NCBI RefSeq assembly: GCF_008973755.1
Contig: NZ_WBOM01000003.1
Coordinates: forward strand, 62,001 to 126,000
Direction of reading: 5' to 3'
DNA: 64,000 nt
Origin: Nitrincola alkalilacustris
GTDB lineage: Bacteria > Pseudomonadota > Gammaproteobacteria > Pseudomonadales > Balneatricaceae
A program made the translations under genes and the position numbers. This document shows positions 38,865 through 48,125 of this stretch, in pieces. Numbering within the stretch: the first letter of the stretch is position 1; each line of letters opens with the position of its first letter. Below the pieces are notes generated by a model that was not told the DNA's origin, made no database searches, and saw nothing but the letters and a program-made list of their open reading frames with translations.

Positions 38865-41092
38865 GCCAAGACCCTACTGATAGCAATGACCTGGTTCAGT
38901 TCACAGAAGAGGAGGTATCATCTTCACCCAGCGAAGAGCAGTATGAATCATTCTGGCCGGTTCTGGTGGTGGATGATGAGATAGGGGTGCATGAGGCTAC
39001 TCGCTATGCCTTGAAGGATTATCAGATACTGGACAGGCCTGTCCGATTTTTCAGTGCCTACACAGCCGATGAAGCACGCGAAATGCTTCAGTCTCATCCT
39101 CAGTTTGCCTGTATTTTGCTTGATGTGGTGATGGAGTCGGATGATGCCGGTCTTAAGCTGGTCAGTTTTATCCGTGAAACACTCGAGGAAACCAGTACCC
39201 GCATTATTCTGCGCACCGGTCAGCCTGGCTATGCACCTGAGCTTGAGGTGATCCGCAAATATGATATCAACGACTACAAATCCAAAGGTGAACTGACGCG
39301 CAGTCGCTTGATCACCACCCTGACTGCGGCGATTCGCTCCTACCATCAGATCAAGACCATTGAAACCAATCGACAGGGGCTTAATCTGATTATTGAAAGT
39401 GCCTCTGGACTGTTTCTTGAACGAGCTGTACACACCTTTGCCAAGGGTGTGTTGATGCAGCTATGCAGTATGTTGAATATCGATGAGAACGGCTTTCTGT
39501 GCTGTCATGAAGACGCCCAGGATAATCAGGTCAAGGTACTGGCAGGGCTTGGGCGCTATTCGGATCTGGTCGGGTCCACGGTTGAAGCGCTCAATGATGA
39601 GAAACTGCTGCAGGAGATCAATCATGCACTCAGCACACGTGAGAACCTGATCGACAAGGATCATGTGATTTTCTACATGCGCTCACCTCATGGAGATGAG
39701 CTGGTAGTACGTATCGAAACACTGCGCCCGCTCAGCGATATGGATGTCAAGCTGGTGGAACTCTTCTCAGTCAACATCTCGGTAGGCTTTGATAATGCCC
39801 GGATGTTTGAGCGTATAGAGCGTCTGGCATTTGTTGATCACCTGACCGGGTTGCCCAACAGAACAGCATTTGCTCAGATACTTGGCAACTATGTCAAAGG
39901 CCATGTTCCGTTCATGCTACTGATGGCCGATATCGATAATTTTCAGGCTGTTAATGATGGCTTGGGGCGAGTGGTCGGTGATCAGACCCTGGTGATGACA
40001 GGGACGCGTCTGGAGCAGTTCTTTGGAGAGGGCTGTGAGCTGGCAAGAGTATCGGCTGATACTTTTGGTTTTATTCTTACGGATATCAATCTCAGTAAAC
40101 TCGAGATTCAGCTCAGGAAATTGAAAAAGTCTTTTGATCATGGCCTGTCGATCGACAACTACGAAGTACCGGTCAGTCTTACTCTAGGTGTCGCTCTGTA
40201 TCCGGATCATGGCAATGATGCTGAAACACTGCTGCAAAATGCCAGCATTGCACTAAAGCACTCCAAGCGTAGCCTGCGTGCTGGTTTCAGTGTATTCAAT
40301 ATCGAATTTGAGCGGGCATTACAGCAGCGGTTGGAAATCGCCAGCGAACTTCGTCATTGTGTGGCTCAGGGTCAATTGGTGCTCCATTTTCAGCCACAGG
40401 TGTCACTTATCAAGAAGGCAGTGATCGGTGCGGAAGCCCTGGTGCGCTGGCGTCGTCACAATGGAGATCTGATGTCTCCATTGCTGTTCATTCCAGCGGC
40501 TGAAACCTCGGGTCATGTTCTTGCCATCGGGGCCTGGGTGATGGAGGAGGCGTGTCGACAACAGCAGATCTGGGCACATCGAACCGGCGCTGATCTGGTT
40601 GTCGCAGTCAATGTGTCAATGAGGCAACTGGTTGATGTGGAATTCATCAACATGATGGATGATGTATTGAGGCGCACATCTATCAATCCTGCGATGCTGG
40701 AGCTGGAAGTCACTGAAACCGTGATGATGGAAAACTCTGAGTCTGTTGGCGAAATTCTTCACCAACTGAGAAAACTCGGGATTCAGGTGGCGATAGATGA
40801 CTTCGGCACAGGCTACTCTTCCCTGAGTTATCTTCAGAAGCTGACAGTGGATCGTCTGAAAATTGATCAGTCATTTGTCCGCGGTCTTGCTCACCGGGTT
40901 GAGGATCAGGTCATTGCGGCGTTGATTATCAAAATGGGGCATCTACTGAATATCAAGGTGATAGCAGAGGGTGTGGAAACTCAGGAGCAGCAGAATGAGC
41001 TGCTTAAGCTTGGCTGTGATGATGCTCAGGGGTATCTGTATGCGAGACCTATGGAGTCTCATTTGCTGATGGATTTTATTCGACAGTTTTGA
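38861..41092 (+). CDS. Response regulator REC-DUF3369-GGDEF-EAL, predicted c-di-GMP phosphodiesterase
   Basis: 743 residues. The receiver domain (about 33-155) has VVDDE and the phospho-accepting Asp88 in CILLDVVME. DUF3369 (about 160-320) is a GAF-like sensory unit. The GGDEF domain (about 330-480) is degenerate, with SADTF at the signature. The EAL domain (about 490-740) keeps EALVRW, VAVNVSMRQL, ELEVTETV, IDDFGTGYSSLSYL, RLKIDQSFV, IAEGVETQEQ and QGYLYARP, so hydrolysis of c-di-GMP is predicted. It is co-translated with the histidine kinase. The output would be lowered c-di-GMP when the kinase is active, or the reverse. Confidence 0.92.
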   Translation: MSQDPTDSNDLVQFTEEEVSSSPSEEQYESFWPVLVVDDEIGVHEATRYALKDYQILDRPVRFFSAYTADEAREMLQSHPQFACILLDVVMESDDAGLKLVSFIRETLEETSTRIILRTGQPGYAPELEVIRKYDINDYKSKGELTRSRLITTLTAAIRSYHQIKTIETNRQGLNLIIESASGLFLERAVHTFAKGVLMQLCSMLNIDENGFLCCHEDAQDNQVKVLAGLGRYSDLVGSTVEALNDEKLLQEINHALSTRENLIDKDHVIFYMRSPHGDELVVRIETLRPLSDMDVKLVELFSVNISVGFDNARMFERIERLAFVDHLTGLPNRTAFAQILGNYVKGHVPFMLLMADIDNFQAVNDGLGRVVGDQTLVMTGTRLEQFFGEGCELARVSADTFGFILTDINLSKLEIQLRKLKKSFDHGLSIDNYEVPVSLTLGVALYPDHGNDAETLLQNASIALKHSKRSLRAGFSVFNIEFERALQQRLEIASELRHCVAQGQLVLHFQPQVSLIKKAVIGAEALVRWRRHNGDLMSPLLFIPAAETSGHVLAIGAWVMEEACRQQQIWAHRTGADLVVAVNVSMRQLVDVEFINMMDDVLRRTSINPAMLELEVTETVMMENSESVGEILHQLRKLGIQVAIDDFGTGYSSLSYLQKLTVDRLKIDQSFVRGLAHRVEDQVIAALIIKMGHLLNIKVIAEGVETQEQQNELLKLGCDDAQGYLYARPMESHLLMDFIRQF

Positions 41093-41170
41093 GGCTCTTG
41101 TCTGTACTTTACGCTAGCTGCTCCTATATTAAGTTGTAAGGCACAGCTTCTGTCTATCAAGGGGGCAATA

Positions 41171-42691
41171 ATGAAATACGCCTATCAAAAAATAACACTT
41201 GTCCTGGTGCTTATCCTATTCAGCTGCTCAGCTTTCGGGGCTGTCGGAAAGATCTCTTTACTATATGGAGATGCTACGATTCTGCGAGGTGATGCCTCGC
41301 TTATGGCCCAAACAGGGAGCGAGCTGGAGGTTCGGGACACTCTGATGACTTCAGCCGGGGCCAGAGCACAGTTGGTTTTGGGTGATAATACTGTCATCAG
41401 CCTGGGAGGTAATGCTGAATTCCGAGTTGATGAATTCATTAATACTGATGATGATGCTCGCATGTCCCTGAATATTGCTCAGGGTACTTTCAAGGCGATA
41501 TCCGGACAAATTGTTAATCGATCACCAGAGAGCTTTCGACTTAACAGTCGGACGGCGACTGTTGGGATTCGAGGAACCATCATCACGGGTAAAATTACTC
41601 CCGAATTTGAATTGTTCGCTACTATTCGCGGCAATATTTTTGTCATAGAAAATGTAACAGGTGCACAGGTTGATGTGCCTGCAGGGCAGTTTACACGTGT
41701 TATTGCCGGTTTCCCGCCTACTCCGGCAGCTGATCTGACTCAGGATATAGTCAACGAACTGGCTACAGATGTTGAAGTTCCTCCACCTTCTGCCGGACGC
41801 ATGCTGGAATCGTCAGGATCGGTTGAGCCAGCACAGATGGTCATGCTGAGTGCAGTAGCAACTGAACAGGAGGTTCTGGAATACGCCGGTAGGTTGGACG
41901 ATGCAATGCCATCAAGAGATTTACGGCGCGAGTTGGCTGGCGATAGTCTGAGTGATCAAGCGATAGCAGACAGAAGTGAACAGGCGGCAGTGGATCAAAT
42001 CAATGAAAGTCATGACGGACCACTAACACCACCGCAGAACCCTGATGAGCCACCTCCATCACATGACCAGCCAGGCACAATTATTGATGAACCTGAGCTG
42101 ACAGATGCTGAGCAATTGGAGCGATATCTGTGGTGGTGGTATAGCTTCTACAGCTCAGAGTTTGCAAATGTAACCTTTGTCCCGCCGGTGACACAGTTAC
42201 CTGGTGCCAGTGATCATTACTCTGTATGGGGAAGCTGGACGGGAGGTGTCTGGGTTGCTGGATCACGTACACCAGAAACGGTTAATCATATTAATAGCCT
42301 TCTGGGTACCTCTACCATCTATAACTATTTTGGTCAGGCAAGAGGTCATGTCTATATGAACAGCTTCAGTGCTGCGCCTTATGACATACTTCTGGACTCA
42401 GTCAACCAGACTCAACTCAGTTTCAACTTTGGAACCGGGGTTTACTCCGGGTCCATCCGCTTCCACACCAGTGGCGGGTCAGGAACACTCTGGGATATTT
42501 CACTTTCAAACGGCGTTGTCACGGAAAATGGGGTGTTCACTTTTAATGCCAGAGAAAATGTGTTGAATACTGAAGGAGGACTGATAGGAAACTTCTATGG
42601 ACCAGCGGCCGAGTCGCTGGGAGGTTTTTTCAATCTGGTTAATTCAGCCCAGGAGCGACAGGCCGTGGGTGTGATAAGGGCGGTAAGATGA
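41171..42691 (+). CDS. FecR-domain protein with TbpB-like C-terminal barrel
   Basis: 506 residues. Signal peptide (about 1-23): signal peptidase I cleavage at AFG-A fits, and a Cys at LFSC is a poor lipobox. FecR domain about 25-175: GKISLLYGDATILRG, SLGGNAEFRVDEF, SFRLNSRTATVGIRGT. Then a polar and Pro-rich linker (about 190-320). The C-terminal ~170 residues look like a TbpB-type 8-stranded barrel: YSVWGSWTGG, LSFNFGTGVYSGSIRF, and GNFYGPAAESLGGFFNL near the end. Four-base overlap with the Slam-like gene suggests that it is the exported client. Role unknown; likely extracellular or surface-located. Confidence 0.8.
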   Translation: MKYAYQKITLVLVLILFSCSAFGAVGKISLLYGDATILRGDASLMAQTGSELEVRDTLMTSAGARAQLVLGDNTVISLGGNAEFRVDEFINTDDDARMSLNIAQGTFKAISGQIVNRSPESFRLNSRTATVGIRGTIITGKITPEFELFATIRGNIFVIENVTGAQVDVPAGQFTRVIAGFPPTPAADLTQDIVNELATDVEVPPPSAGRMLESSGSVEPAQMVMLSAVATEQEVLEYAGRLDDAMPSRDLRRELAGDSLSDQAIADRSEQAAVDQINESHDGPLTPPQNPDEPPPSHDQPGTIIDEPELTDAEQLERYLWWWYSFYSSEFANVTFVPPVTQLPGASDHYSVWGSWTGGVWVAGSRTPETVNHINSLLGTSTIYNYFGQARGHVYMNSFSAAPYDILLDSVNQTQLSFNFGTGVYSGSIRFHTSGGSGTLWDISLSNGVVTENGVFTFNARENVLNTEGGLIGNFYGPAAESLGGFFNLVNSAQERQAVGVIRAVR

Positions 42692-44064
42692 TGAATTTTT
42701 CTCAAATTTTCAGGTCATTTTTTGCTGCTTCTCTCCTGATGACTGCCTCGGCTTCCTATGGTCAGGTACAGGGGGCAGAAACTGCAGACGGTCGACTAGA
42801 GAGGCTTAATCAGTCGTTTGAAGCTGCGATGGAGCAATACCGTCAGCGAAACTATCATGATGCTTATGGTGCATTTGATGAGTTGAGCGAACAGATTCCG
42901 GGTAACATCACCGTTAATCTTTTTCTGGCCAGAAGTGCTCTTGAGCTGAAGCGATATGACGAAGCGCTGATCGCGCTTGAGCGAGTATTCATAATAGACC
43001 CGGATCATGCTCAGGCAAGAATTGAGATGGCACGTTGGTACTCTGTGCTTAACCAGCCGCATCTGGCTGTAAATGAGTTGGATATTGCGTTGAGGCAGGA
43101 GCTTCCGGATCAGGTGAGGGAAGAGGCAGAAGCCTTTCAACGTGCCTTGATAGCCAGGCAGAGTCGGCACAGTTTGACCAGAACGCTTGTGGTTGGGCTC
43201 GTATATGACAGTAATGCCAACAATGATATCGGCGGAGGAAGTATTATTGAGCTACCAGGTCTTGGGAATATCGGTATCATGGGAAACGATGAAGTTCGTG
43301 ACTATGGCTTAACTCAGGCTTTGATCCTTGACCATGTTTATGACTTTGGATTGCGAGGAGGCTGGCACTGGGAAAACCGGCTGACAGGTTTGAATCGCAA
43401 TAACAAAAAAGAGTCAGGTAATGATATTTTCTATCTTGCGGTTGACTCAGGGCCCTCCTACGTTTCTGATAACTACAAAGCCAGCTTTCCTGTTGTGCTG
43501 GAAAGGGTATGGCTGGATTACAGTACTTATTTAAGTAGTGTTTCAGCTTCTGCAAAATATGACCATGCGGTTTCATCAGATCTTCTTCTGAAAGCATCCT
43601 ATCGTATTCAATCGCTCAACTACTCCAGTGAAAACAGTCCTCGAAACGCCTTGAGCAATAAGGTGGCCGTCGGCTTTCAACGTAATTTTGGAGTCAACCC
43701 GGTTACTCTCGAAATGGCAGTCAGTGTCGAGGATCGTAAGCAACGCTCATCCAGTCGGTACATGACTAATCCGGCAACATTGAAAGAGCTGGGAATGAGC
43801 GTCGAACTCTCGAAACTCCTTAATGATAAGCTCAGAGGGAGCATCGGCTATAGCTGGCGGAAAACCGACTACAAAGAGACCAGTTTTCTCTTTGCCAACA
43901 GTCGTGAGGATAAGGTTCATCGATATGATCTTGGGTTGACCTATGCTCTGGATAGGCGATCAGCAATCGGTGTCGGCGTTGCCTATGCCAACCATAACTC
44001 TAACCAGGGGCCTTTCGACTATGATAAAACTACAGCCTTCGTGAATTATATACTGAGGTTCTGA
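42688..44064 (+). CDS. TPR / DUF560 outer-membrane protein, Slam-like
   Basis: 458 residues. Signal peptide to about 25, a TPR region (about 35-160; for example YHDAYGAFDELSEQIPGN and YDEALIALERVFIIDPDH), then a beta-barrel from about 165. LVVGLVYDSNANNDIGG is the hallmark at the start of the DUF560 barrel in surface lipoprotein assembly modulators. The protein ends in a C-terminal phenylalanine (NYILRF), the outer-membrane insertion signal. Slam proteins move TbpB-type barrels across the outer membrane, which fits the upstream FecR/TbpB-like gene. The ATG overlaps that gene's stop; ATG at 42691 is an alternative. Confidence 0.82.
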   Translation: MMNFSQIFRSFFAASLLMTASASYGQVQGAETADGRLERLNQSFEAAMEQYRQRNYHDAYGAFDELSEQIPGNITVNLFLARSALELKRYDEALIALERVFIIDPDHAQARIEMARWYSVLNQPHLAVNELDIALRQELPDQVREEAEAFQRALIARQSRHSLTRTLVVGLVYDSNANNDIGGGSIIELPGLGNIGIMGNDEVRDYGLTQALILDHVYDFGLRGGWHWENRLTGLNRNNKKESGNDIFYLAVDSGPSYVSDNYKASFPVVLERVWLDYSTYLSSVSASAKYDHAVSSDLLLKASYRIQSLNYSSENSPRNALSNKVAVGFQRNFGVNPVTLEMAVSVEDRKQRSSSRYMTNPATLKELGMSVELSKLLNDKLRGSIGYSWRKTDYKETSFLFANSREDKVHRYDLGLTYALDRRSAIGVGVAYANHNSNQGPFDYDKTTAFVNYILRF

Positions 44065-44065
44065 A

Positions 44066-46216
44066 ATGCAGCGAGGCTGGCTGCATCTGTGGATAGCTCT
44101 GACACTTTATGTCATTACTCTGGGCTTATATACAACCCTGTCAGGCTTTGTGGATCCATATGAGGTCAGGCTTAAGGATCAGATGCTATCCATCAGGGGA
44201 GAAATGCCGGCAGACGCTGATATCATTATTATTGATATTGATGAGCGGAGTCTGAGTGAACATGGCCAGTGGCCTTGGTCGCGTGATCTTGTTGCAGAAC
44301 TTCTACTGAAGCTTCATCAGGCCGGTATAGGTATGATTGGTCTGGATATCATATTTCCAGAGCCTGATCGAAGTTCACCTCATCGAGTGCTGAAAGCGCT
44401 GGGCTTACCGGCCGATGACGCACCGGATCATGACCAGATCCTGCTTGATGCGATAATGAATACTCCGACGGTTTCCGGATATGTTTTTGCCATGGAACCG
44501 GACGGTATCGTTTCTGATGAAGCCCTTGATACGCTGGCCTTGATTGTTGAATATGATAAACCTGTTGATTCACTTTTGCCTAAGCCTCACCGATCAATAC
44601 TCGGTGTCCCGCAAAAAATAAACCCCAGCTTATTCAGCGGATATATCAATACCCTTCCTGACAAGGATGGTGTAATTCGTCATATGCCTTTGCTGATGGA
44701 GTTCAATGGCATGCTTTATCCATCTCTGGCTTTGGAGATGACGCGCCTTGCGCTGGGTGTGAGCAGGGTGAACGTTCTATACGAAGATATTCAGGTTGCC
44801 ATGGTTCAGCTTGAAGGCTATCAGATTCCAACTGATATGTATGGAAGAGTGCGAATCAACTTCCGGGGGGAAGCCAGACGCTATAATTATATTTCAGCTT
44901 CAGAGGTATTGAACCAGTCTGTTTCATCAGAGGATTTAGCCGGAAAAATCGCCTTTATCGGCACTTCTGCTGCAGGTTTGTATGACTTGAGAAGTACACC
45001 TTTAGATTCTGTTTTTCCAGGGGTAGAGGTACATGCGACTGTGCTGGATAATCTTTTAAATCAGGACTTTCTCATGACTCCCTATTGGGCGCCTGGTGCT
45101 GATGTAGCCAAAATTACAGCTGTTGCAGTTCTGGTTTGGCTCTTCTTAACTCTTCCCGGATCAAGTTTCGGTTCTTTATTGGCCCTGGTGCTTTTAATTT
45201 TTTTACTTATATTGGATTACTATCTGATGGTATCCAAAGGACTGGTGTTGCATTCGCTTTTGCCTGTATTACTGCTTATATCATTGTTCCTTATTGGCAC
45301 TGTTTTGAACTATGTACTTGAAGCCAGGCAGAAAGCGAAGATCATCAGGCGTTTCGAAAGAAAGGTTTCCCATGATGTTGTCACACAACTGCTGAAGAGT
45401 GAGGAGCTGATTCTGGAAGGAAGTGAGCAGGAGGTGACTGTTTTCTTCAGTGATATCAGGGGGTTCACAGCCCTGTCTGAGATGATCGGGTCGGCGAAGG
45501 CATTAATTTTGCTTCTCAATCGCTATATGACGCCTATGACTGGAATCATCACGGCGCATAAAGGTACCGTCGACAAATTTATCGGTGATGCGATTATGGC
45601 TTATTGGAATGCTCCCTTGCCTGATCAGTTTCATGCTGATCAGGCGCTGCAGGCTGCAATCGAGCAGATAATGGCATTGGAGCAACTGAATGAGATGTTT
45701 CAACAGGAGGGGCTGCCTCCTCTGAAGATAGGCATTGGTTTGAATACCGGGGTTGCTGTTGTGGGTGAGATGGGGTCAACTGATCGTTCCGACTATACTT
45801 GCATTGGTGATGAGGTGAATCTGGCTTCCCGTACCGAAGGGTTGTGTAAACTGTTTGGTGCAACTATTGTATTGACTGAGTCCACGCTGCAGGCACTGCG
45901 CCAGAAGGAACGATACCGTTTGCGCTGTCTCGGTCGTGTTGCGGTGAAAGGGCGTGAGCACCCGGTTACTGTGTATGAGAGCCTAGGTTATGTAGGGCAG
46001 GAGTGGGTGGCATTCGACACTGACGCACAGCTTTTCATGGAGTATGGCCTATCACTTTTTCAACAGGCTCGATTTACTGAAGCTGCCTATTTTTTCACCC
46101 GCTTACTCGAACAGGATAATCAGGCTCTTTATCGCTTCTATCTGGATCACTGCCTTGAGTACCAGCGGAACCCCGAACCTGACTTTGACGGGACTCTGAG
46201 ACTGACATCAAAGTAA
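44066..46216 (+). CDS. CHASE2-domain class III adenylate/guanylate cyclase
   Basis: 716 residues. One N-terminal helix, a periplasmic CHASE2 sensor (about 25-340; ADIIIIDIDERSLSEHGQWPWSR, IGLDIIFPEPD, GKIAFIGTSAAGLYDLRSTP in part), three membrane helices (about 347-415), then the catalytic domain with metal-binding Asp463 in FFSDIRGF and Asp508 in KFIGDAIMAYW, and GVAVVGEMGSTDRSDYTCIGDEVNLASR in part. An ~80-residue TPR-like tail follows. cAMP is the likely product, but cGMP is not excluded. It follows the Slam-like gene by one base, so it is part of the same operon. Confidence 0.9.
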   Translation: MQRGWLHLWIALTLYVITLGLYTTLSGFVDPYEVRLKDQMLSIRGEMPADADIIIIDIDERSLSEHGQWPWSRDLVAELLLKLHQAGIGMIGLDIIFPEPDRSSPHRVLKALGLPADDAPDHDQILLDAIMNTPTVSGYVFAMEPDGIVSDEALDTLALIVEYDKPVDSLLPKPHRSILGVPQKINPSLFSGYINTLPDKDGVIRHMPLLMEFNGMLYPSLALEMTRLALGVSRVNVLYEDIQVAMVQLEGYQIPTDMYGRVRINFRGEARRYNYISASEVLNQSVSSEDLAGKIAFIGTSAAGLYDLRSTPLDSVFPGVEVHATVLDNLLNQDFLMTPYWAPGADVAKITAVAVLVWLFLTLPGSSFGSLLALVLLIFLLILDYYLMVSKGLVLHSLLPVLLLISLFLIGTVLNYVLEARQKAKIIRRFERKVSHDVVTQLLKSEELILEGSEQEVTVFFSDIRGFTALSEMIGSAKALILLLNRYMTPMTGIITAHKGTVDKFIGDAIMAYWNAPLPDQFHADQALQAAIEQIMALEQLNEMFQQEGLPPLKIGIGLNTGVAVVGEMGSTDRSDYTCIGDEVNLASRTEGLCKLFGATIVLTESTLQALRQKERYRLRCLGRVAVKGREHPVTVYESLGYVGQEWVAFDTDAQLFMEYGLSLFQQARFTEAAYFFTRLLEQDNQALYRFYLDHCLEYQRNPEPDFDGTLRLTSK

Positions 46217-46307
46217 GGATGTTGATTGATAATAGAAAGTTGATTTCATCATACGTGATCGAGGTCTTTTGCAGCTATGACTTTAATTTAATTTTCTGCT
46301 ACCATTC

Positions 46308-46501
46308 GGTCGATCTTGGGGGAGTAATCTTCCTGTCTGCCAGATAAGCAGACACTGAGTGACTGTCAACATACTTGAGCCCCATTGCTCATGGCAGTTG
46401 CGTCCCGAAAGTGGGATTGATGAGACCTGAGACACAGTATGCCGCCTTGGTGGGCAGGTATATTGTGTCTTTGGTTTATTTTGCCCGCCCGGACAGCTCA
46501 A
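46308..46501 (+). ncRNA. yybP-ykoY-type manganese riboswitch
   Basis: The leader of the GDT1-family gene carries the conserved blocks of this class in the right order: TTGGGGGAGTA (46316-46326), TCAACATACTTGA (46366-46378) and TGAGACCTGAG (46421-46431). The last precedes a stem reaching about 46460. GGTGGGC (46449-46455) can pair with GCCCGCC (46483-46489), 12 bases before the ATG, a possible expression platform. The class senses Mn2+ and commonly controls Mn exporters. Exact boundaries are approximate. Confidence 0.82.
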
Positions 46502-47065
46502 ATGGATGCCTTTATCTCCTCGACACTGGTGGTTGCCATCGCTGAAATCGGTGACAAAACCCAGCTGCTGACTCTTTTCCTTGCTGCACGCTACGCTCGG
46601 CACAGTGCCATTATTCTGGGTATTCTGGTGGCCACGCTGCTTAATCACGGTTTGTCTGCCTGGTTGGGTGCCTGGGTCGTGCAGTGGTTCCCGCCTTTAC
46701 TGTTGCCCTGGATACTGGGTGGCAGCTTCATCGCTGTGGGACTTTGGGTGTTAGTGCCGGACAAGGATGAGGGTGCAGACGCCAGTGTGCTGGCCTATGG
46801 CGCATTTACCGCCACCTGCATACTGTTTTTTCTGGCCGAGATAGGTGATAAGACTCAGGTGGCTACCGTCATTATGGCGGCACGATTTGAAAATGCCTTG
46901 CTCTGGGTGGTTGCCGGCTCCACTCTGGGAATGATGCTGGCCAATGTGCCAGTCGCCTATGCCGGCAGTTGGCTGATGCAGCGTATCTCACTGACATGGA
47001 TCCGCTGGGTAGCCTGTGGTCTGTTCGTCCTGATGGGCCTCATGAGTATAGTGGTTTATAAATAG
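46502..47065 (+). CDS. mneA: GDT1/TMEM165 (UPF0016) family manganese exporter
   Basis: 187 residues from the ATG at 46502, where MDAFISSTLVVAIAEIGDKTQLL matches the family start; the longer frame from 46439 lies inside the riboswitch. Two inverted three-helix halves, each with the signature E-x-G-D-K-T: AEIGDKTQLLT (about 14) and AEIGDKTQVAT (about 119). In Vibrio, MneA of this family exports Mn2+, and the riboswitch upstream supports the same role. No strong ribosome site is visible, consistent with riboswitch control of initiation. Confidence 0.88.
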   Translation: MDAFISSTLVVAIAEIGDKTQLLTLFLAARYARHSAIILGILVATLLNHGLSAWLGAWVVQWFPPLLLPWILGGSFIAVGLWVLVPDKDEGADASVLAYGAFTATCILFFLAEIGDKTQVATVIMAARFENALLWVVAGSTLGMMLANVPVAYAGSWLMQRISLTWIRWVACGLFVLMGLMSIVVYK

Positions 47066-47117
47066 CGGCTTATAAATAGTGGCCTACCAATAATAATACG
47101 CTTTCTGGAGTCTGACG

Positions 47118-48125
47118 ATGACATGGAGAATGACGCTTGTTTTGATGGCACTGCTAGGGTGCGTTCAGACAACCATTGCGGGCGATGACTGGTCTGATCG
47201 GGTAACGGTTGCGACAGTTGAATCTGTCAGTGAACGGTTGGTGCAGCGTTTTGCTGCTGAAGTCGTCAGCCTGAATCATACTTTTCTGGCCAGTGAGTTG
47301 TCTGCTCGCATTGAGAAGATCCTGGTACGCCCGGGTGAGTCGGTAGAGCAGGGGCAGCTTCTGGTAAGGCTTGATTGCCTGGATACGCAGGCCCAGCGGG
47401 CACTTCTGCAGGCGCGATTACGTGATATCGAAGCCGGGTTGAAGCGTGCTGAGCGTCAGGCTGAACGTTTACAGGGATTGCAGTCGCGTCAGCTCACAGA
47501 TACCTCATCACTTGAAGATGCGCAGACCGATGTTGAGCGTGCGCGTGCCCAGATACAGGGTGTTCGTGTGGAGCTGGGGCTGGCCGAACGTCAGATTGAG
47601 CGTTGTGACATTCATGCTCCCTTCAAGGCTACAGTGTTACAACAATTGACCGGTGAGGGGCGGTGGGTGAGTCCGGGTACTCCGTTATTGGAGCTGGTTC
47701 AGATCAGCCCAGCTGAAATTGAAGTACAACTGCCAGTCAGCCTGTTTTTGCATAACGGCAGTCAATGGCAGGTTGAGTTCAGTGCAACAGGTCTTAATCC
47801 TGAACCCGTTACACTAATTCGACAGTCCATGGTTCAGGACCCGCGCAGCCGCACCGTCAGCACCTGGTTCACCGCACCGGATAATGCACGGATCGGCATG
47901 ACTGGCCAATTGATCATTGATCATGGCGTTGAGTATATTCCGGCCAACCTGATCCTGCGCAGGGAGGGCGTGCTGGGTGTTTTTCTGATTGAGTCCGGCT
48001 GGCCAGAGTTCTTCCCGCTGGAGGGAGCGCAGGAGGGAAGACCCTTCCCGGCTCCTCCTGAGTGGTCACAGCGTCAGATCGTGATTTCTGGCCATCATCG
48101 GCTGCCCTTGCCGAGGGGGGAGTGA
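47118..48125 (+). CDS. RND efflux periplasmic adaptor (membrane fusion protein)
   Basis: 335 residues. The N-terminus MTWRMTLVLMALLGC carries a plausible lipobox (LLGC, Cys15), suggesting an inner-membrane lipoprotein. Biotinyl-lipoyl-like part: LSARIEKILVRPGESVEQGQ in part (about 64-80), then an alpha-helical hairpin (about 95-150) rich in Arg/Glu/Gln, the second lipoyl half IHAPFKATVLQQ and a beta-barrel domain. Short for the family, with no long C-terminal domain. GGAG ribosome site. TGATG overlap with the RND gene shows coupling. No outer-membrane channel gene is present nearby. Confidence 0.88.
   Translation: MTWRMTLVLMALLGCVQTTIAGDDWSDRVTVATVESVSERLVQRFAAEVVSLNHTFLASELSARIEKILVRPGESVEQGQLLVRLDCLDTQAQRALLQARLRDIEAGLKRAERQAERLQGLQSRQLTDTSSLEDAQTDVERARAQIQGVRVELGLAERQIERCDIHAPFKATVLQQLTGEGRWVSPGTPLLELVQISPAEIEVQLPVSLFLHNGSQWQVEFSATGLNPEPVTLIRQSMVQDPRSRTVSTWFTAPDNARIGMTGQLIIDHGVEYIPANLILRREGVLGVFLIESGWPEFFPLEGAQEGRPFPAPPEWSQRQIVISGHHRLPLPRGE

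Noticed and set aside
46439-46501. N-terminal extension of the Mn exporter from the ATG at 46439
   Set aside because: The 21 extra residues overlap the riboswitch and do not resemble the family, which starts at MDAFISS.
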